This document shows positions 12,952-21,338 of a stretch of 26,350 bases of DNA, one piece after another (within the stretch, counting starts at the first letter, position 1; each line of letters starts with the position of its first letter). This stretch comes from GWC2-37-8 sp964485555. GTDB lineage: Bacteria; Patescibacteriota; Minisyncoccia; Moranbacterales; GWC2-37-73. Position numbers and translations under genes: made by a program. The stretch spans positions 1-26,350 of the forward strand of contig CAZAJN010000069.1 in the NCBI GenBank assembly GCA_964485555.1, read 5' to 3'. Under the pieces are notes generated by a model. That model had not been told where the DNA came from and did not search any database. It was given only the letters and a program-made list of their open reading frames with translations.

Positions 12952-15900
12952 TTAATTTTTGTCGTTGTCCCATTTTTTGCCTTCAAATGTCTGATAGAGG
13001 AGTGGAAAAATAATCAAGGTCAGGATGGTTGAAGCAGAAAGCCCGAAGATTATTGCCCAAGCCAAACCTTCCCAAACAGGATCAGCAATGATTGTCAGTG
13101 AACCCAGGATGGCAGTGAGAGAGGTGAGAAGTATCGGCAGTAGTCTTACCCGACCTGTTTCCATGAGCGCTTCGGCCAATGCAAAGCCGCGCTCTTTGAG
13201 CTCGTCCAGATATGCCAGATAGATGATAGCATTTTTCACCACTATTCCAGCTAGTGCGATAACTCCGATCATGGACGTTGCGTTGAAATAGGTTCCTTTG
13301 GTTGCGCCCAAGATTGCAAATCCAACCAGCACACCAATCATAGCCAGTGGAATTGTGGCCATGATAAGAAGCGGTGTGACAATGGATTTTAGTTGCACCA
13401 CCAACACGAAATATATCAGCACGAGTGCGACAGCCATTGCTGTGCCAAGATCTCTGAAAATTTCAAGCGTCAATTTCCATTCTCCGTCAAAGCGAATTGT
13501 CACGGTCTGGCCAACTGAATTTTCATAGGTGACTCCCAGTGGAGACCAAGCAGTGACGTGGCCACTGCCATCCGAGAGGTGATAGTTGAAAAGTTTCACG
13601 AAAAGATCCAGCATTGCATACATCACGCTGCGGGCACCCATTTCTCCGCTCACATACATGACTTGCTGACGCGTATCGCTAGCTATCTCGCTTTGTTCGG
13701 CTAGCGGCTGTTCAATGAGCAATTCGGAGACAGGCACAGTCTGGCCGCTCATGCTCTTAACTGTCAGGCGTGAGAGATCTGCCACACTTTCGCGGTCCTG
13801 TTTTTGCAGGCGGACAATCACAAATTGTTGCTCAGCTTGTCGTTCTTGCTGGTCGGCTGAATAGCGAGCCACATTAACTCCTGAAAGGGAGCTGTGCAAG
13901 GTGGCAATCACTGAGGACGGTGCGATGCCAAGTCTGCCGGCTTTTTCGACATCAACTTCGTATTGTTTTTCGAATGAGCGCTGGGGCAATGTTGTTTTGA
14001 GATCCTCGATCCCGCTTATTTCGCCAGACATTTTTTCCAAATCTTGAGCGGTGGTTGTGAGTAGTTCGTGATCAGCGCCTTGAATCTTCAGAAAAAAAGT
14101 TGAACGCACTGGCGGTCCGGGTGGATCTTCAACGACTGTTATTTTGGCGTCGCCCTCATTTTTTAACACTTGATCAAGCAATGTTTCTCTTAGATGCATC
14201 GCAATTTGTTCTGATGTTTGCTTGCGATCATCACCAGGGACGAGATTTATTTTTAAGGTTGCTTGGTTTTCCCCAACCCGCATAAAGCTTCCCTTGAAAA
14301 GACCATTAAAATCCGAGATAGGCGGAACTCCAACAAAACTTTCCACGCTTATTACTTCCGGCAAAGTCAAAGCAGAGTTTTCAATCCTGGTGGAAATTCC
14401 TTGAGTTTTAGTGAAAGTTGTAGAAGACGGCATGTCCAAATAAATGTAGAACTGTTGCTTGTCAGCCTTAGGCAACATGCGGAATTGAACGACTTTGAAC
14501 AATGGCAACAGCAAAGAAAGGAAAAGCAACGTTGCCGCAGAAAAAAGTACAAGATTTTTCCTGCGTTTATGTTTGATCAATTTTCCAATCAGTTCGGCGT
14601 AGCTATCCTCAATTCGGTGGATTGTTTTTACAAAAATATTTTCACGTTCCTCAGCCTTATGAGAGGAAAAGATTCCGGTAAGTGCGGGATTTATTGTGAA
14701 GGCAATAAGAAGCGACACGAGCAAGGTGACGGAAACGAAAAAAGGAATAGGGCTCATGTATGGTCCCATCATGCCACTTACGAAAGCCATTGGAATGAAA
14801 GCTAAGAGAATTGTTATGGTCGACATGAACACTCCCATGCCAACCTCATCCACTGCTTCGATGATCAAGCTGGCTTTGTTTCTGCCGGGATTGTTCTTGA
14901 TCGTGCGGTGCACATTTTCAATGATAACGATGGCATCATCCACCAAAAGTCCTAACGCTAAAATCAAAGCAAAAAGAGTGATGCGATTCACTGTCTGTCC
15001 CGCCAATAAACCTATCCCGAAAGAAGCGAGCAAAGTGAGCGGAATTGAAATGGCGACAATCAGTGAATTTCTTATGCCCAAAAAAGCCATCAAGATGATA
15101 ACTACAATAAAAATTGATATGATGAGATGCTTGGTGAGTGTGAAGATTTCGTCATGGGCGACTTCTCCATCATTGCGCATCACGGAAAAATCTATTCCTT
15201 GAAATTTGTTTTGTTTTTCGATTTCTCCAAGTTTTTCACGAACAGCATCGGTCACGCTGCTGATGTTGGCGCCTTTTATTTTGGCGACAGTAACGTAGGC
15301 GGCATTTTTTGAGGCGGCATTTTTTTCAGTCAAATGCACGTTGCTGTTTATTTCCCCAGGTCCTTCGGTTATTTTTGCCACATCCTCCAACCTCACAGGA
15401 TTGTCTTGGCTTGGAACGATCACGATGTTGGCCGCTTCGCTGGCTGAAGAGATGTTGCCGCTGATGCGCAAGGTCGCCACGTCATTTTCATTTTTAAGAG
15501 GTTCGCTAGTATAAACCCCATTGGCAGTTTGCAGAGCTCCGATGACATCGGAAACGGCTAAACGATGATGTGCAATTTTTTCGCTATCAAGCTCGACTTG
15601 CAAATTATTGCTAAGACCTCCAATTACCTCAAGTTTTGAAGTTCCATCGATGAGCTTGAGTTCATCAGCCAAATCAAAAGCCATCTTTCGCAGAGCTTGC
15701 GGCGAATAAATTTCAGATGTCAGCGCAATGCTGATTATTGGAACATCTTCAGGATCCATGGTCACCAAAGCCGGATCAGCGGCGCCAAGGGGTTTTTGAT
15801 ATTCGTTATCGCGGAGTTTTTGGGAAAGTGAAATTTTAGCATCTTCAGCTGGGGTGCCAACTTTGAATTGCACCATGACCACACTTTGTCCGCCATCAAA

Positions 15901-16206
15901 AGAATGTGAAATAAGCTGGTCAACATTTGGAAGTTGGCTGATGACATCCTCCATCGGGCGAGTGATAAGCTCATGCACTTGCTCGGAATTAGCCCCTGCA
16001 AACTGAGTAGTGATGGTAAAAGCGGGCGCGACAATGTCCGGGTTGTAAGCTTTCGGCATCAAAATGAAACTTCCGATTCCCCAGATAACAATAAAAAGCA
16101 TGACTAGAATGTTCAACTCCCGATTTTTTACAAAAACCTTGGCCATTTTTCCAGCCAGGCCTAATTTTTTCTGATGCTCAGTGTTTTGCATGCTACTTTG
16201 TTTCAT
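12952..16206 (-). CDS. RND efflux transporter (AcrB/HAE1-like)
   Basis: 1084 aa, full length for the resistance-nodulation-division family, which exports drugs, metals or lipids using the proton gradient. It has one membrane segment near the N-terminus (LNILVMLFIVIWGIGSFIL), a large extracytoplasmic loop, a helix bundle with GLLVDDAIVIIENVHR (the paired Asp of the proton relay) near residue 415, a second loop, and a C-terminal bundle (IGVIALAGIVVKNAIIYLAYLDEL). The gene overlaps the fusion-protein gene by 14 bp; a second ATG at 16191 would follow that stop. No outer-membrane TolC gene lies in the window. The substrate is unknown; the operator upstream hints at copper or reactive sulfur. Confidence 0.93.
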   Translation of the reverse strand: MKQSSMQNTEHQKKLGLAGKMAKVFVKNRELNILVMLFIVIWGIGSFILMPKAYNPDIVAPAFTITTQFAGANSEQVHELITRPMEDVISQLPNVDQLISHSFDGGQSVVMVQFKVGTPAEDAKISLSQKLRDNEYQKPLGAADPALVTMDPEDVPIISIALTSEIYSPQALRKMAFDLADELKLIDGTSKLEVIGGLSNNLQVELDSEKIAHHRLAVSDVIGALQTANGVYTSEPLKNENDVATLRISGNISSASEAANIVIVPSQDNPVRLEDVAKITEGPGEINSNVHLTEKNAASKNAAYVTVAKIKGANISSVTDAVREKLGEIEKQNKFQGIDFSVMRNDGEVAHDEIFTLTKHLIISIFIVVIILMAFLGIRNSLIVAISIPLTLLASFGIGLLAGQTVNRITLFALILALGLLVDDAIVIIENVHRTIKNNPGRNKASLIIEAVDEVGMGVFMSTITILLAFIPMAFVSGMMGPYMSPIPFFVSVTLLVSLLIAFTINPALTGIFSSHKAEERENIFVKTIHRIEDSYAELIGKLIKHKRRKNLVLFSAATLLFLSLLLPLFKVVQFRMLPKADKQQFYIYLDMPSSTTFTKTQGISTRIENSALTLPEVISVESFVGVPPISDFNGLFKGSFMRVGENQATLKINLVPGDDRKQTSEQIAMHLRETLLDQVLKNEGDAKITVVEDPPGPPVRSTFFLKIQGADHELLTTTAQDLEKMSGEISGIEDLKTTLPQRSFEKQYEVDVEKAGRLGIAPSSVIATLHSSLSGVNVARYSADQQERQAEQQFVIVRLQKQDRESVADLSRLTVKSMSGQTVPVSELLIEQPLAEQSEIASDTRQQVMYVSGEMGARSVMYAMLDLFVKLFNYHLSDGSGHVTAWSPLGVTYENSVGQTVTIRFDGEWKLTLEIFRDLGTAMAVALVLIYFVLVVQLKSIVTPLLIMATIPLAMIGVLVGFAILGATKGTYFNATSMIGVIALAGIVVKNAIIYLAYLDELKERGFALAEALMETGRVRLLPILLTSLTAILGSLTIIADPVWEGLAWAIIFGLSASTILTLIIFPLLYQTFEGKKWDNDKN

Positions 16207-17284
16207 ATGGGGAAGTGATTGAATTGTTTACAAGATATTGTTGACCTTCGACAACGACTTTTTGATCGATACTGAGGCCTTCTGTGATATCGACAAGATC
16301 ACCATTCTCCGCTACTGCTTTCACTGGTTGTTGTTTAGCTCTATTGTTTTCATCCAAAACAAAGACAACCTGATCGCCTCCACGTGATATGAGCGCTTTT
16401 CTGGGAATGGAAATGGCTGATCCTTGGCGCGGAATCAAGATTTCTCCGCGCAGAAAATCTCCCAAATGAACTGCTTCTTGTTCATCATTCAAACGAATGC
16501 GGATGAGTGTCTTGAAGTTTGAATTGTCAGCGCCAGGTGCAACTGCAGTCACTGTGCCGGAAATAGTTTTTTCATCGGGCGCCTGAAATGTTGCCACTGT
16601 GCCGACTAAAATATTTTTTGACAGCTGAGCTGAAACATAAGTCTCTATTTCCAGATTATTTTCAGTGCTCAGACTGATAAGCGGCATGGAGAAATTCGCA
16701 AAACCGCCTTCGCGTTCATTAATTGCTATTATTGTTCCAGCAAATGGTGCAGTTAAAGTAAGATTTCCTTTTCCGGCCTTGGCAACTTTCAAAGCTCCAT
16801 TGGCAGCAGCTAGTTGAGATTTTGTGGCTTGAATTTGAAGATCGCGCGCTCTTTTGGCGCTTTGGACTGATTCATCATTTGCTCCAGATTCTTTTGCCTC
16901 ATCTACCAACTGATCATAGTATTGTTCGCTTTCGGAAACTGTTTTTTCCAGAGATTTAACGGTTGCGCTAGCAGCTTCCAATTGTGCATCAGCTTGAGTG
17001 GCTTCAATGATGGCCAAAGCTTGCCCTTTGCTTACTTTTTCTCCCTCATACTTTAAGAGTCTTATGATTTTTCCGCTGGCCATGGGCGCAATTTCTGCAC
17101 GATTAGCTCCATTAGCAAAGCCGGAAATTTCAATTTTTTCTTCATTTCTTGACTCTTTTGCTAAAATAAAACCCGCCGTTGGTTTTGAAGTTTGTTTTTC
17201 ATTGCTTTTTGAGGTTAGTCCCCATCCCAAAGCAAGAAGTGCCATTGCGACTGACGCAATAAGAGATCCTTTTGTTCTAGTCAT
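16193..17284 (-). CDS. membrane fusion protein of the RND pump (HlyD/AcrA family)
   Basis: 363 aa. It couples the pump to the envelope. An N-terminal hydrophobic segment (SLIASVAMALLALGWGL) serves as signal or anchor. A lipoyl/barrel-sandwich half (IAPMASGKIIRLLKYEGEKVSKGQALAIIE), a coiled-coil hairpin (about residues 97-170), the second lipoyl half (LTLTAPFAGTIIAINEREGG), a beta-barrel domain and a C-terminal membrane-proximal domain follow in the usual order. It has no SD. It is the first gene of the pump operon and is translated with overlap into the transporter gene. Its promoter lies in the divergent region at 17343-17372. Confidence 0.92.
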   Translation of the reverse strand: MTRTKGSLIASVAMALLALGWGLTSKSNEKQTSKPTAGFILAKESRNEEKIEISGFANGANRAEIAPMASGKIIRLLKYEGEKVSKGQALAIIEATQADAQLEAASATVKSLEKTVSESEQYYDQLVDEAKESGANDESVQSAKRARDLQIQATKSQLAAANGALKVAKAGKGNLTLTAPFAGTIIAINEREGGFANFSMPLISLSTENNLEIETYVSAQLSKNILVGTVATFQAPDEKTISGTVTAVAPGADNSNFKTLIRIRLNDEQEAVHLGDFLRGEILIPRQGSAISIPRKALISRGGDQVVFVLDENNRAKQQPVKAVAENGDLVDITEGLSIDQKVVVEGQQYLVNNSITSPYETK

Positions 17285-17337
17285 AGTGCTTGTTTTTGCT
17301 TAAATAATATTATTAAAAAATTAGCCATTGCCGGCTC

Positions 17338-17372
17338 TTGACATAATACCCCAGGGGGGTATACACTGTCAA
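17338..17372. promoter_or_regulatory. overlapping divergent promoters of pump and DUF2892 genes
   Basis: Plus strand: TTGACA (17338-17343), 16 bp, TATACA (17360-17365). Minus strand: TTGACA (complement of 17367-17372), 18 bp, TATTAT (complement of 17343-17348). The two promoters occupy the same 35 bp, so the minus -10 and plus -35 share a base and polymerase can use only one direction at a time. Confidence 0.7.
17346..17362. promoter_or_regulatory. CsoR/CstR-type operator
   Basis: ATACCCC-AGG-GGGGTAT is a 7-3-7 inverted repeat in the spacers of both divergent promoters. Sites of this type (TACCC...GGGTA) are bound by CsoR-family repressors that sense copper (CsoR) or persulfides (CstR). No CsoR gene lies in this window, so the regulator would be encoded elsewhere. 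Confidence 0.7.
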
Positions 17373-17467
17373 TAGCATACGATAAAGTAATATGTTTGTG
17401 AATATACTATGGTCATTGTTAGTGAATTAAAATATAATTAAAAAAATTAACAATTAATTTTAAAAAA

Positions 17468-18358
17468 ATGAAAAACGAAGGATTCATAGAAAGATTAATT
17501 CAAACATCCATAGGAGTAGCTTCTTTTTTAGGATCTATTTTTTGGATAGGAGGGAGGTGGCAAATATTTTTATTTGCTTTTGGTTTGATGGTGACAACCT
17601 TTGCAATTATAGGTTTTTGTCCTTTGTATAAGATTTTTAAAATAAAAATATCTTCTCAGAGGATGCTGCTAAGTAAAAAACAAAAAATAATTATCCTTGT
17701 TTATGCGTGCGCACTTCTTTTGGCAGGAAGCTGGGCTAGTATTTTTTTTAGTAAGAAATTTTTTATAGAAGATTTCAACAGGATGAATGTTTCTTACAAG
17801 CAGACGCTTTTTGAAACGGGACAGGAAGAGGAAAAAGAATCCAGGGATAATTATGATAAGCTTGTTGTTTCCTATGCTCAATTTAAAAATAAATATCAGT
17901 CATACGAGCCTTTCCCTTTAAAGGGAGATGATAAATTTGAAAAAGATTTGAAAGATATTGATCTTATTATTCAAGAGGCAGGTGAAAACATTAGGGGAAA
18001 TAATTTGAAAGGAGCTCATCTGGAATTGGAAAAGGTTAGACTTATTACTCAAGATATTCTTAAGAGAAATGGTTTTTCTATGCTCTCGATTGCTTTAGTG
18101 GATTTTCATGATGCGATGGAGAAGGTATTGGAGGGTGCTAACAACAAAGATGCTCAGGCCGTGATAAGGACTTATGAAGAAGCTGATATTAAGCTTAAGG
18201 CGGTTGAAAGTGAAGCCAATGATTCAGAAATTCAAGCTATTCGCAAAAATCTGGATGAAATTTTAAAAATGGCAAAAAATGGAGAACTGGAAAAGATGTC
18301 ATCCCAGTCGGCCACACTCAAAAATAGTTTCGTGAAAGTTTATATTTTCAGAGGTTAG
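17468..18358 (+). CDS. DUF2892-like membrane protein with helical C-terminal domain
   Basis: 296 aa. Residues 1-60 fit the DUF2892 (YgaP-like membrane) pattern: charged start, ERLIQTSIGVASFL, an aromatic-rich second helix (WQIFLFAFGLMVTTFAIIG) and the closing FCPLYKIF. One more membrane segment (about 74-97) leads to a helical, charged domain (about 105-290) with heptad-like repeats, probably outside the membrane. DUF2892 proteins are often linked to rhodaneses and CstR-type regulation; the long helical extension is unusual. It has no SD and begins after an A-run. A terminator hairpin begins 2 bp after its stop. Confidence 0.7.
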   Translation: MKNEGFIERLIQTSIGVASFLGSIFWIGGRWQIFLFAFGLMVTTFAIIGFCPLYKIFKIKISSQRMLLSKKQKIIILVYACALLLAGSWASIFFSKKFFIEDFNRMNVSYKQTLFETGQEEEKESRDNYDKLVVSYAQFKNKYQSYEPFPLKGDDKFEKDLKDIDLIIQEAGENIRGNNLKGAHLELEKVRLITQDILKRNGFSMLSIALVDFHDAMEKVLEGANNKDAQAVIRTYEEADIKLKAVESEANDSEIQAIRKNLDEILKMAKNGELEKMSSQSATLKNSFVKVYIFRG

Positions 18359-18359
18359 A

Positions 18360-18386
18360 TTAAAGCGACTCAAGAAGTCGCTTTAA
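18360..18386 (+). terminator. hairpin terminator after the DUF2892-like gene
   Basis: TTAAAGCGACT and AGTCGCTTTAA form a perfect 11-bp stem with a 5-nt loop. T-rich sequence follows only about 20 nt later. Confidence 0.65.
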
Positions 18387-18437
18387 AAATGAAAACTTTA
18401 TTTTTTTAATACGTTTTATTATCAAGCGAAGTGAGCG

Positions 18438-18536
18438 AAATGAAAATTAATATTTTTCATTTCCCTGCCTACCGGCAGGCAGGCGAGCAAGTGTAGATAT
18501 CAAAAGGTTTAATACCTCGAGGCTTGCCCCGGGGTA
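18438..18536. repeat. cluster of palindromic repeats
   Basis: Three palindromes in a row: GAAATGAAAA...TTTTCATTTC (about 18438-18463), CCTGCCTACCGGCAGGCAGG (18464-18483) and TACCTCGAGG-CTTG-CCCCGGGGTA (18513-18536, imperfect). GC-rich palindromes of the second and third kind are widespread in candidate-phyla genomes. With the hairpin at 18615 they fill the gene-free stretch 18387-18693. Confidence 0.65.
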
Positions 18537-18614
18537 ATTCATTGAAACTGAAGAATTCAGGGCGGTCATTGAAAGCTATAAGAAGTAGCAGAATTGTCAG
18601 CTTAAGATTTTGAA

Positions 18615-18643
18615 AATACAGCCTTTCAGGCTGTATTTTTTTG
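18615..18643 (+). terminator. terminator-like hairpin upstream of the sigma gene
   Basis: AATACAGCCT and AGGCTGTATT around a 3-nt loop, then seven Ts. It lies 50 bp before the sigma factor start and may end read-through transcription or attenuate expression. A convincing promoter upstream of it was not found. Confidence 0.65.
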
Positions 18644-18693
18644 GTGAAAACAAAAAGCGGAAAAATACGTATTATCTATGTTATGATGAAAAT

Positions 18694-19269
18694 ATGAATG
18701 AAAATGAAAGGCACACAGATGCTGATTTAATTGAATTGTCAAAAAAGGATCCCGAGATGTTCGGTTTTTTGATGGAGCGTTATCAAACGCAACTCGCTCA
18801 CTATATTCGTCGCATCGGTCAATTTGCGCAGGAGGACACCGAAGATCTTTTGCAAGAGGTGTTCATCAAGATCTATCAGAAACTCAACGAATATGAAGAA
18901 AGTTTGAAATTTTCCAGCTGGGCTTATCGCATCGCGCACAATCATGTCATCGATCATTTTCGCAAAGTAAATGCGCGTCCAAAAACAAATGCGTTGGATG
19001 ATGAGGAGTGGGGAAGGCTCATTTCCGCAAGCATCCATTTGGAAAAAGAAATCATGGATAAGGATTGCGTGCAAAAAATAAGGACCGTCATTGCTCAGTT
19101 GCCAATCAAATATAAGGAAGTCTTGGTGCTGAGATTTATTGAGGAGAAAGACTATGAGGAAATCATGGATATCCTAAAAAAACCAAAAGGAACCGTGGCT
19201 ACTTTGATTTCTCGCGGAAAAGAAACCTTACTCAAAAAACTGAAAGAAGAGAATATTAATTGTTTTTAA
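18694..19269 (+). CDS. ECF-type RNA polymerase sigma factor
   Basis: 191 aa. Region 2 (about residues 20-95): FLMERYQTQLAHYIRRI, DTEDLLQEVFIKIYQKL (core polymerase contact), then FSSWAYRIAHNHVIDHFRK (-10 recognition). Region 4 (about 127-185): IAQLPIKYKEVLVLRFIEEKDY and helix-turn-helix KPKGTVATLISRGKETLLKKL. The region 3 domain is absent, as expected for ECF sigma factors. The ATG at 18694 is preferred; the frame extends upstream to 18610, but only through the terminator hairpin. The likely anti-sigma gene follows after 4 bp, so the two are surely co-transcribed. Confidence 0.93.
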   Translation: MNENERHTDADLIELSKKDPEMFGFLMERYQTQLAHYIRRIGQFAQEDTEDLLQEVFIKIYQKLNEYEESLKFSSWAYRIAHNHVIDHFRKVNARPKTNALDDEEWGRLISASIHLEKEIMDKDCVQKIRTVIAQLPIKYKEVLVLRFIEEKDYEEIMDILKKPKGTVATLISRGKETLLKKLKEENINCF

Positions 19270-19273
19270 CTTT

Positions 19274-20047
19274 ATGAAAAATATCACGAAAGCCACTATC
19301 GCGAAAATAAAAAAGCAGGGCATTGTGCCTGAGCCTCATTGGAAATTTTTGGTGAAAAAATACAGCATCTGGACGATCTTTTTAGCGGCCGTGCTTTCAG
19401 GTGCCATTTCTTTTGCAATCGCTTTTGACATGTTGTTGCAACTGGATTGGGATTTGCATCGTTTTGTGCATCAAAGCGCCATTTTGTATTCGCTGTCACT
19501 GCTTCCTTATGTTTGGATAGTGCTGCTTATTGCTTTTCTTTCATTCACTTTTTTTGATCTGAGAAGAACGGAAAATGGCTACCGGTTTAGTCTGCTAAAG
19601 ATGTCGCTTTTGTCTTTAGGCGGAATAATTTTTACGGGAATTATTTTTCTGCTGATTGGCTGGGGATTCAGATTTAATGCAATGGTCGCCAAAGGCGTTC
19701 CATATTATGGTCAACACATGATGACTAAGCAATCACAATGGATGCAGGTGGATAAGGGGCTACTTTCTGGAACAATCATTTCTATTGCAGATGAAGAGCT
19801 GGAGATAAGTGATTTAAATGAGAAAAAATGGAAAATATTATTGGGCGAGGACACTCTCATCAGGCCAGCGGCGAATATGCAGCAAGGCAAAATGATTAAA
19901 ATTATCGGTACAAAAAAAGACGGAGATATTTTTCGGGCGATTGAAATTCGTCCTTGGGAAGGAAGAGGAATGATGAACTATGTTGGTGGGCAACGGCGTG
20001 GCATTATGGATAACGGGGATGCCGGGAGCATGATGAATATCAGATAA
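19274..20047 (+). CDS. membrane protein, probable anti-sigma factor
   Basis: 257 aa. A short cytoplasmic N-terminus (KATIAKIKKQGIVPEPHWKF) is followed by three membrane segments (about residues 31-53, 72-95 and 107-132). An extracytoplasmic part of about 120 residues follows with an OB-like domain (about 157-228; SGTIISIADEELEISDL, EDTLIRPAANMQQGKMIKII). The C-terminus is rich in Gly and Met. No zinc-binding anti-sigma HxxxCxxC motif is present. The role is inferred from position directly behind the ECF sigma gene and from topology: sigma held inside, sensor outside. Confidence 0.65.
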   Translation: MKNITKATIAKIKKQGIVPEPHWKFLVKKYSIWTIFLAAVLSGAISFAIAFDMLLQLDWDLHRFVHQSAILYSLSLLPYVWIVLLIAFLSFTFFDLRRTENGYRFSLLKMSLLSLGGIIFTGIIFLLIGWGFRFNAMVAKGVPYYGQHMMTKQSQWMQVDKGLLSGTIISIADEELEISDLNEKKWKILLGEDTLIRPAANMQQGKMIKIIGTKKDGDIFRAIEIRPWEGRGMMNYVGGQRRGIMDNGDAGSMMNIR

Positions 20048-20114
20048 TCTGAAAACTTTTCAAAGAGCATCCGTTTTATATGTTGCTAGCATTAATAAAT
20101 TAAGTAAGAAAAAC

Positions 20115-20537
20115 ATGATTAAAAAAGGAATTATCTTGGGCGCACTAAGTTTAGCAGTAGTTGGTATGGGCGTGTACAGCTTTAGCGCATTAGCAGCTCC
20201 AGCGCAGGGACAATTTGGTCCCAACTACACCCCTGAACGCCATGAGGCAATGCTGAAAGCATTTGAAAGCAATGATTACAATGCTTGGAAAACTCAAATG
20301 GGTTCTCGCGGAGCAGCTCGCGTAGTGACAGAGCAAAATTTCGAACGTTTTTCCCAGATGCATGAATTGATGTTGGCTGGAAAAACTGACGAAGCCAATA
20401 AAATAAGAACAGAACTTGGTCTTGGACAAGGAGGTGGCAGGGGTCAAGGCTCGATGGGTGGACAACGCGGACAAAATCGAGGGGGAAATTTTGTCGATGC
20501 AAACAATGATGGAATTTGCGATCACTTGAGAAAGTAA
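20115..20537 (+). CDS. small exported protein with Gly/Arg-rich tail and DxNxDG motif
   Basis: 140 aa. Signal peptide MIKKGIILGALSLAVVGMGV with a likely cut after ALA near residue 28. The mature part is a helical domain (HEAMLKAFESNDYNAWKTQM, FERFSQMHELMLAGKTDEAN), then a GQGGGRGQG-like linker, and ends with FVDANNDGICDHLRK, where DANNDG resembles a calcium-binding loop. Position behind the sigma and anti-sigma genes suggests a target or periplasmic modulator, comparable in idea (not shown homologous) to Spy/CpxP. No SD. Confidence 0.7.
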   Translation: MIKKGIILGALSLAVVGMGVYSFSALAAPAQGQFGPNYTPERHEAMLKAFESNDYNAWKTQMGSRGAARVVTEQNFERFSQMHELMLAGKTDEANKIRTELGLGQGGGRGQGSMGGQRGQNRGGNFVDANNDGICDHLRK

Positions 20538-20559
20538 GTCGCAAACAATTCCGACAGTA

Positions 20560-20601
20560 AATACAAAAAATTACGTAATTAATTACGTAATTTTTTGTAT
20601 T
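20560..20601. terminator. 42-bp perfect palindrome, likely bidirectional terminator
   Basis: The half ATACAAAAAATTACGTAATT (20561-20580) is followed without a spacer by its exact complement, and one more A/T pair extends it on each side. It gives T-runs on both strands. It follows the exported-protein gene by 22 bp and precedes DoxX. Confidence 0.7.
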
Positions 20602-20692
20602 ACAAGTCGTCAGCGACGTGGGGAATTTTGGTGATATTGATAAACAAATCTCAAATAATAAAGAATCTAATGAATTTAAAGCACGAAAATAT

Positions 20693-21121
20693 ATGGAAAA
20701 TCTCATGAGAGTTCACGGTTGGAAATTTCAAGATGCTTCACTTTTGCTTCTACGTTTAGTGGTGGCTGCCGTTTTTCTTTATGCTGGAGCAGCTAAATGG
20801 GCTTTTTGGTCGACTCCATTGCCTGGCATGTCTGATGTCATGTGGAATCTCACCAGATTCCTATCAATCGTCGAGCCACTTGGGGCGCTAGCTTTGATTT
20901 TAGGATTTTTGACCAGATGGGCGGCGGCAGGATTGGCAATCATAATGCTGGGAGCTATTTTCATTCTGGAATTTACAATGCAAACAAATTTTTTCACTTC
21001 ACCTGCCGGAATAGGCTGGGATTATAATCTGCTTCTGCTTGCCAATTGCTTGGCGTTGCTTTCTTTTGGGGCAGGAAAGTGGTCGTTAGACGCGGTCAAA
21101 AGAAATTATCGCAGTTTGTAG
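20693..21121 (+). CDS. DoxX family membrane protein
   Basis: 142 aa from the ATG at 20693; the frame is open to a GTG at 20618, but that lies just after the palindrome and has no SD. Four membrane segments: SLLLLRLVVAAVFLYAGAAK, FLSIVEPLGALALILGFL, AAAGLAIIMLGAIFILEF and NLLLLANCLALLSFGAG. The LRLxxAxxFLYAGxAK start and the Glu in the second segment are typical of DoxX-like proteins, linked elsewhere to thiol or quinone redox balance and oxidative stress. It may belong to the envelope-stress cluster, though the palindrome separates it. Confidence 0.85.
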   Translation: MENLMRVHGWKFQDASLLLLRLVVAAVFLYAGAAKWAFWSTPLPGMSDVMWNLTRFLSIVEPLGALALILGFLTRWAAAGLAIIMLGAIFILEFTMQTNFFTSPAGIGWDYNLLLLANCLALLSFGAGKWSLDAVKRNYRSL

Positions 21122-21209
21122 CTTGATGAAGAAAAATATAGTTCGAGAGTACTAATGTTTAACGGATCATGCGTAATATATGGTTCTAAAAATTAAAGAA
21201 CGTGAAATT

Positions 21210-21323
21210 TTTGTTTCACCTATTTCCCCTTGAGAGCACGCTCGCAGTCGAAATCTATGACTGCTTGCTCTGACCTCGCTCTCGCTCGCTACGGCCTCAA
21301 GAGAAAATAGGCTCACAAAAAAC
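21210..21323. repeat. imperfect inverted-repeat element
   Basis: The arms TTTTTGTttcACCTATTT...CTTGAG and CTCAAG...AAATAGGctcACAAAAA match over roughly 28 bp, and enclose an inner palindrome GCAGTC/GACTGC plus a CTCGCTCTCGCTCGCTACGG stretch. It lies in the 217-bp gap after DoxX, which holds nothing else recognised. It could be a MITE-like or REP-type element; no target duplication was identified. Confidence 0.5.
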
Positions 21324-21338
21324 CTATATTGAGCATGA

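Noticed and set aside
14263..15202. Plus-strand frames inside the RND transporter gene
   Set aside because: Antisense shadows of a well-supported 1084-residue transporter; no promoter, no SD and no family likeness.
18610..18693. Longer N-terminus of the sigma factor
   Set aside because: The extra codons run through a terminator hairpin and add residues not found in ECF sigma factors.
20182..20706. Long minus-strand frame opposite the exported protein
   Set aside because: It overlaps a signal-peptide gene with clear domain structure and crosses a perfect palindrome; it is a shadow frame.
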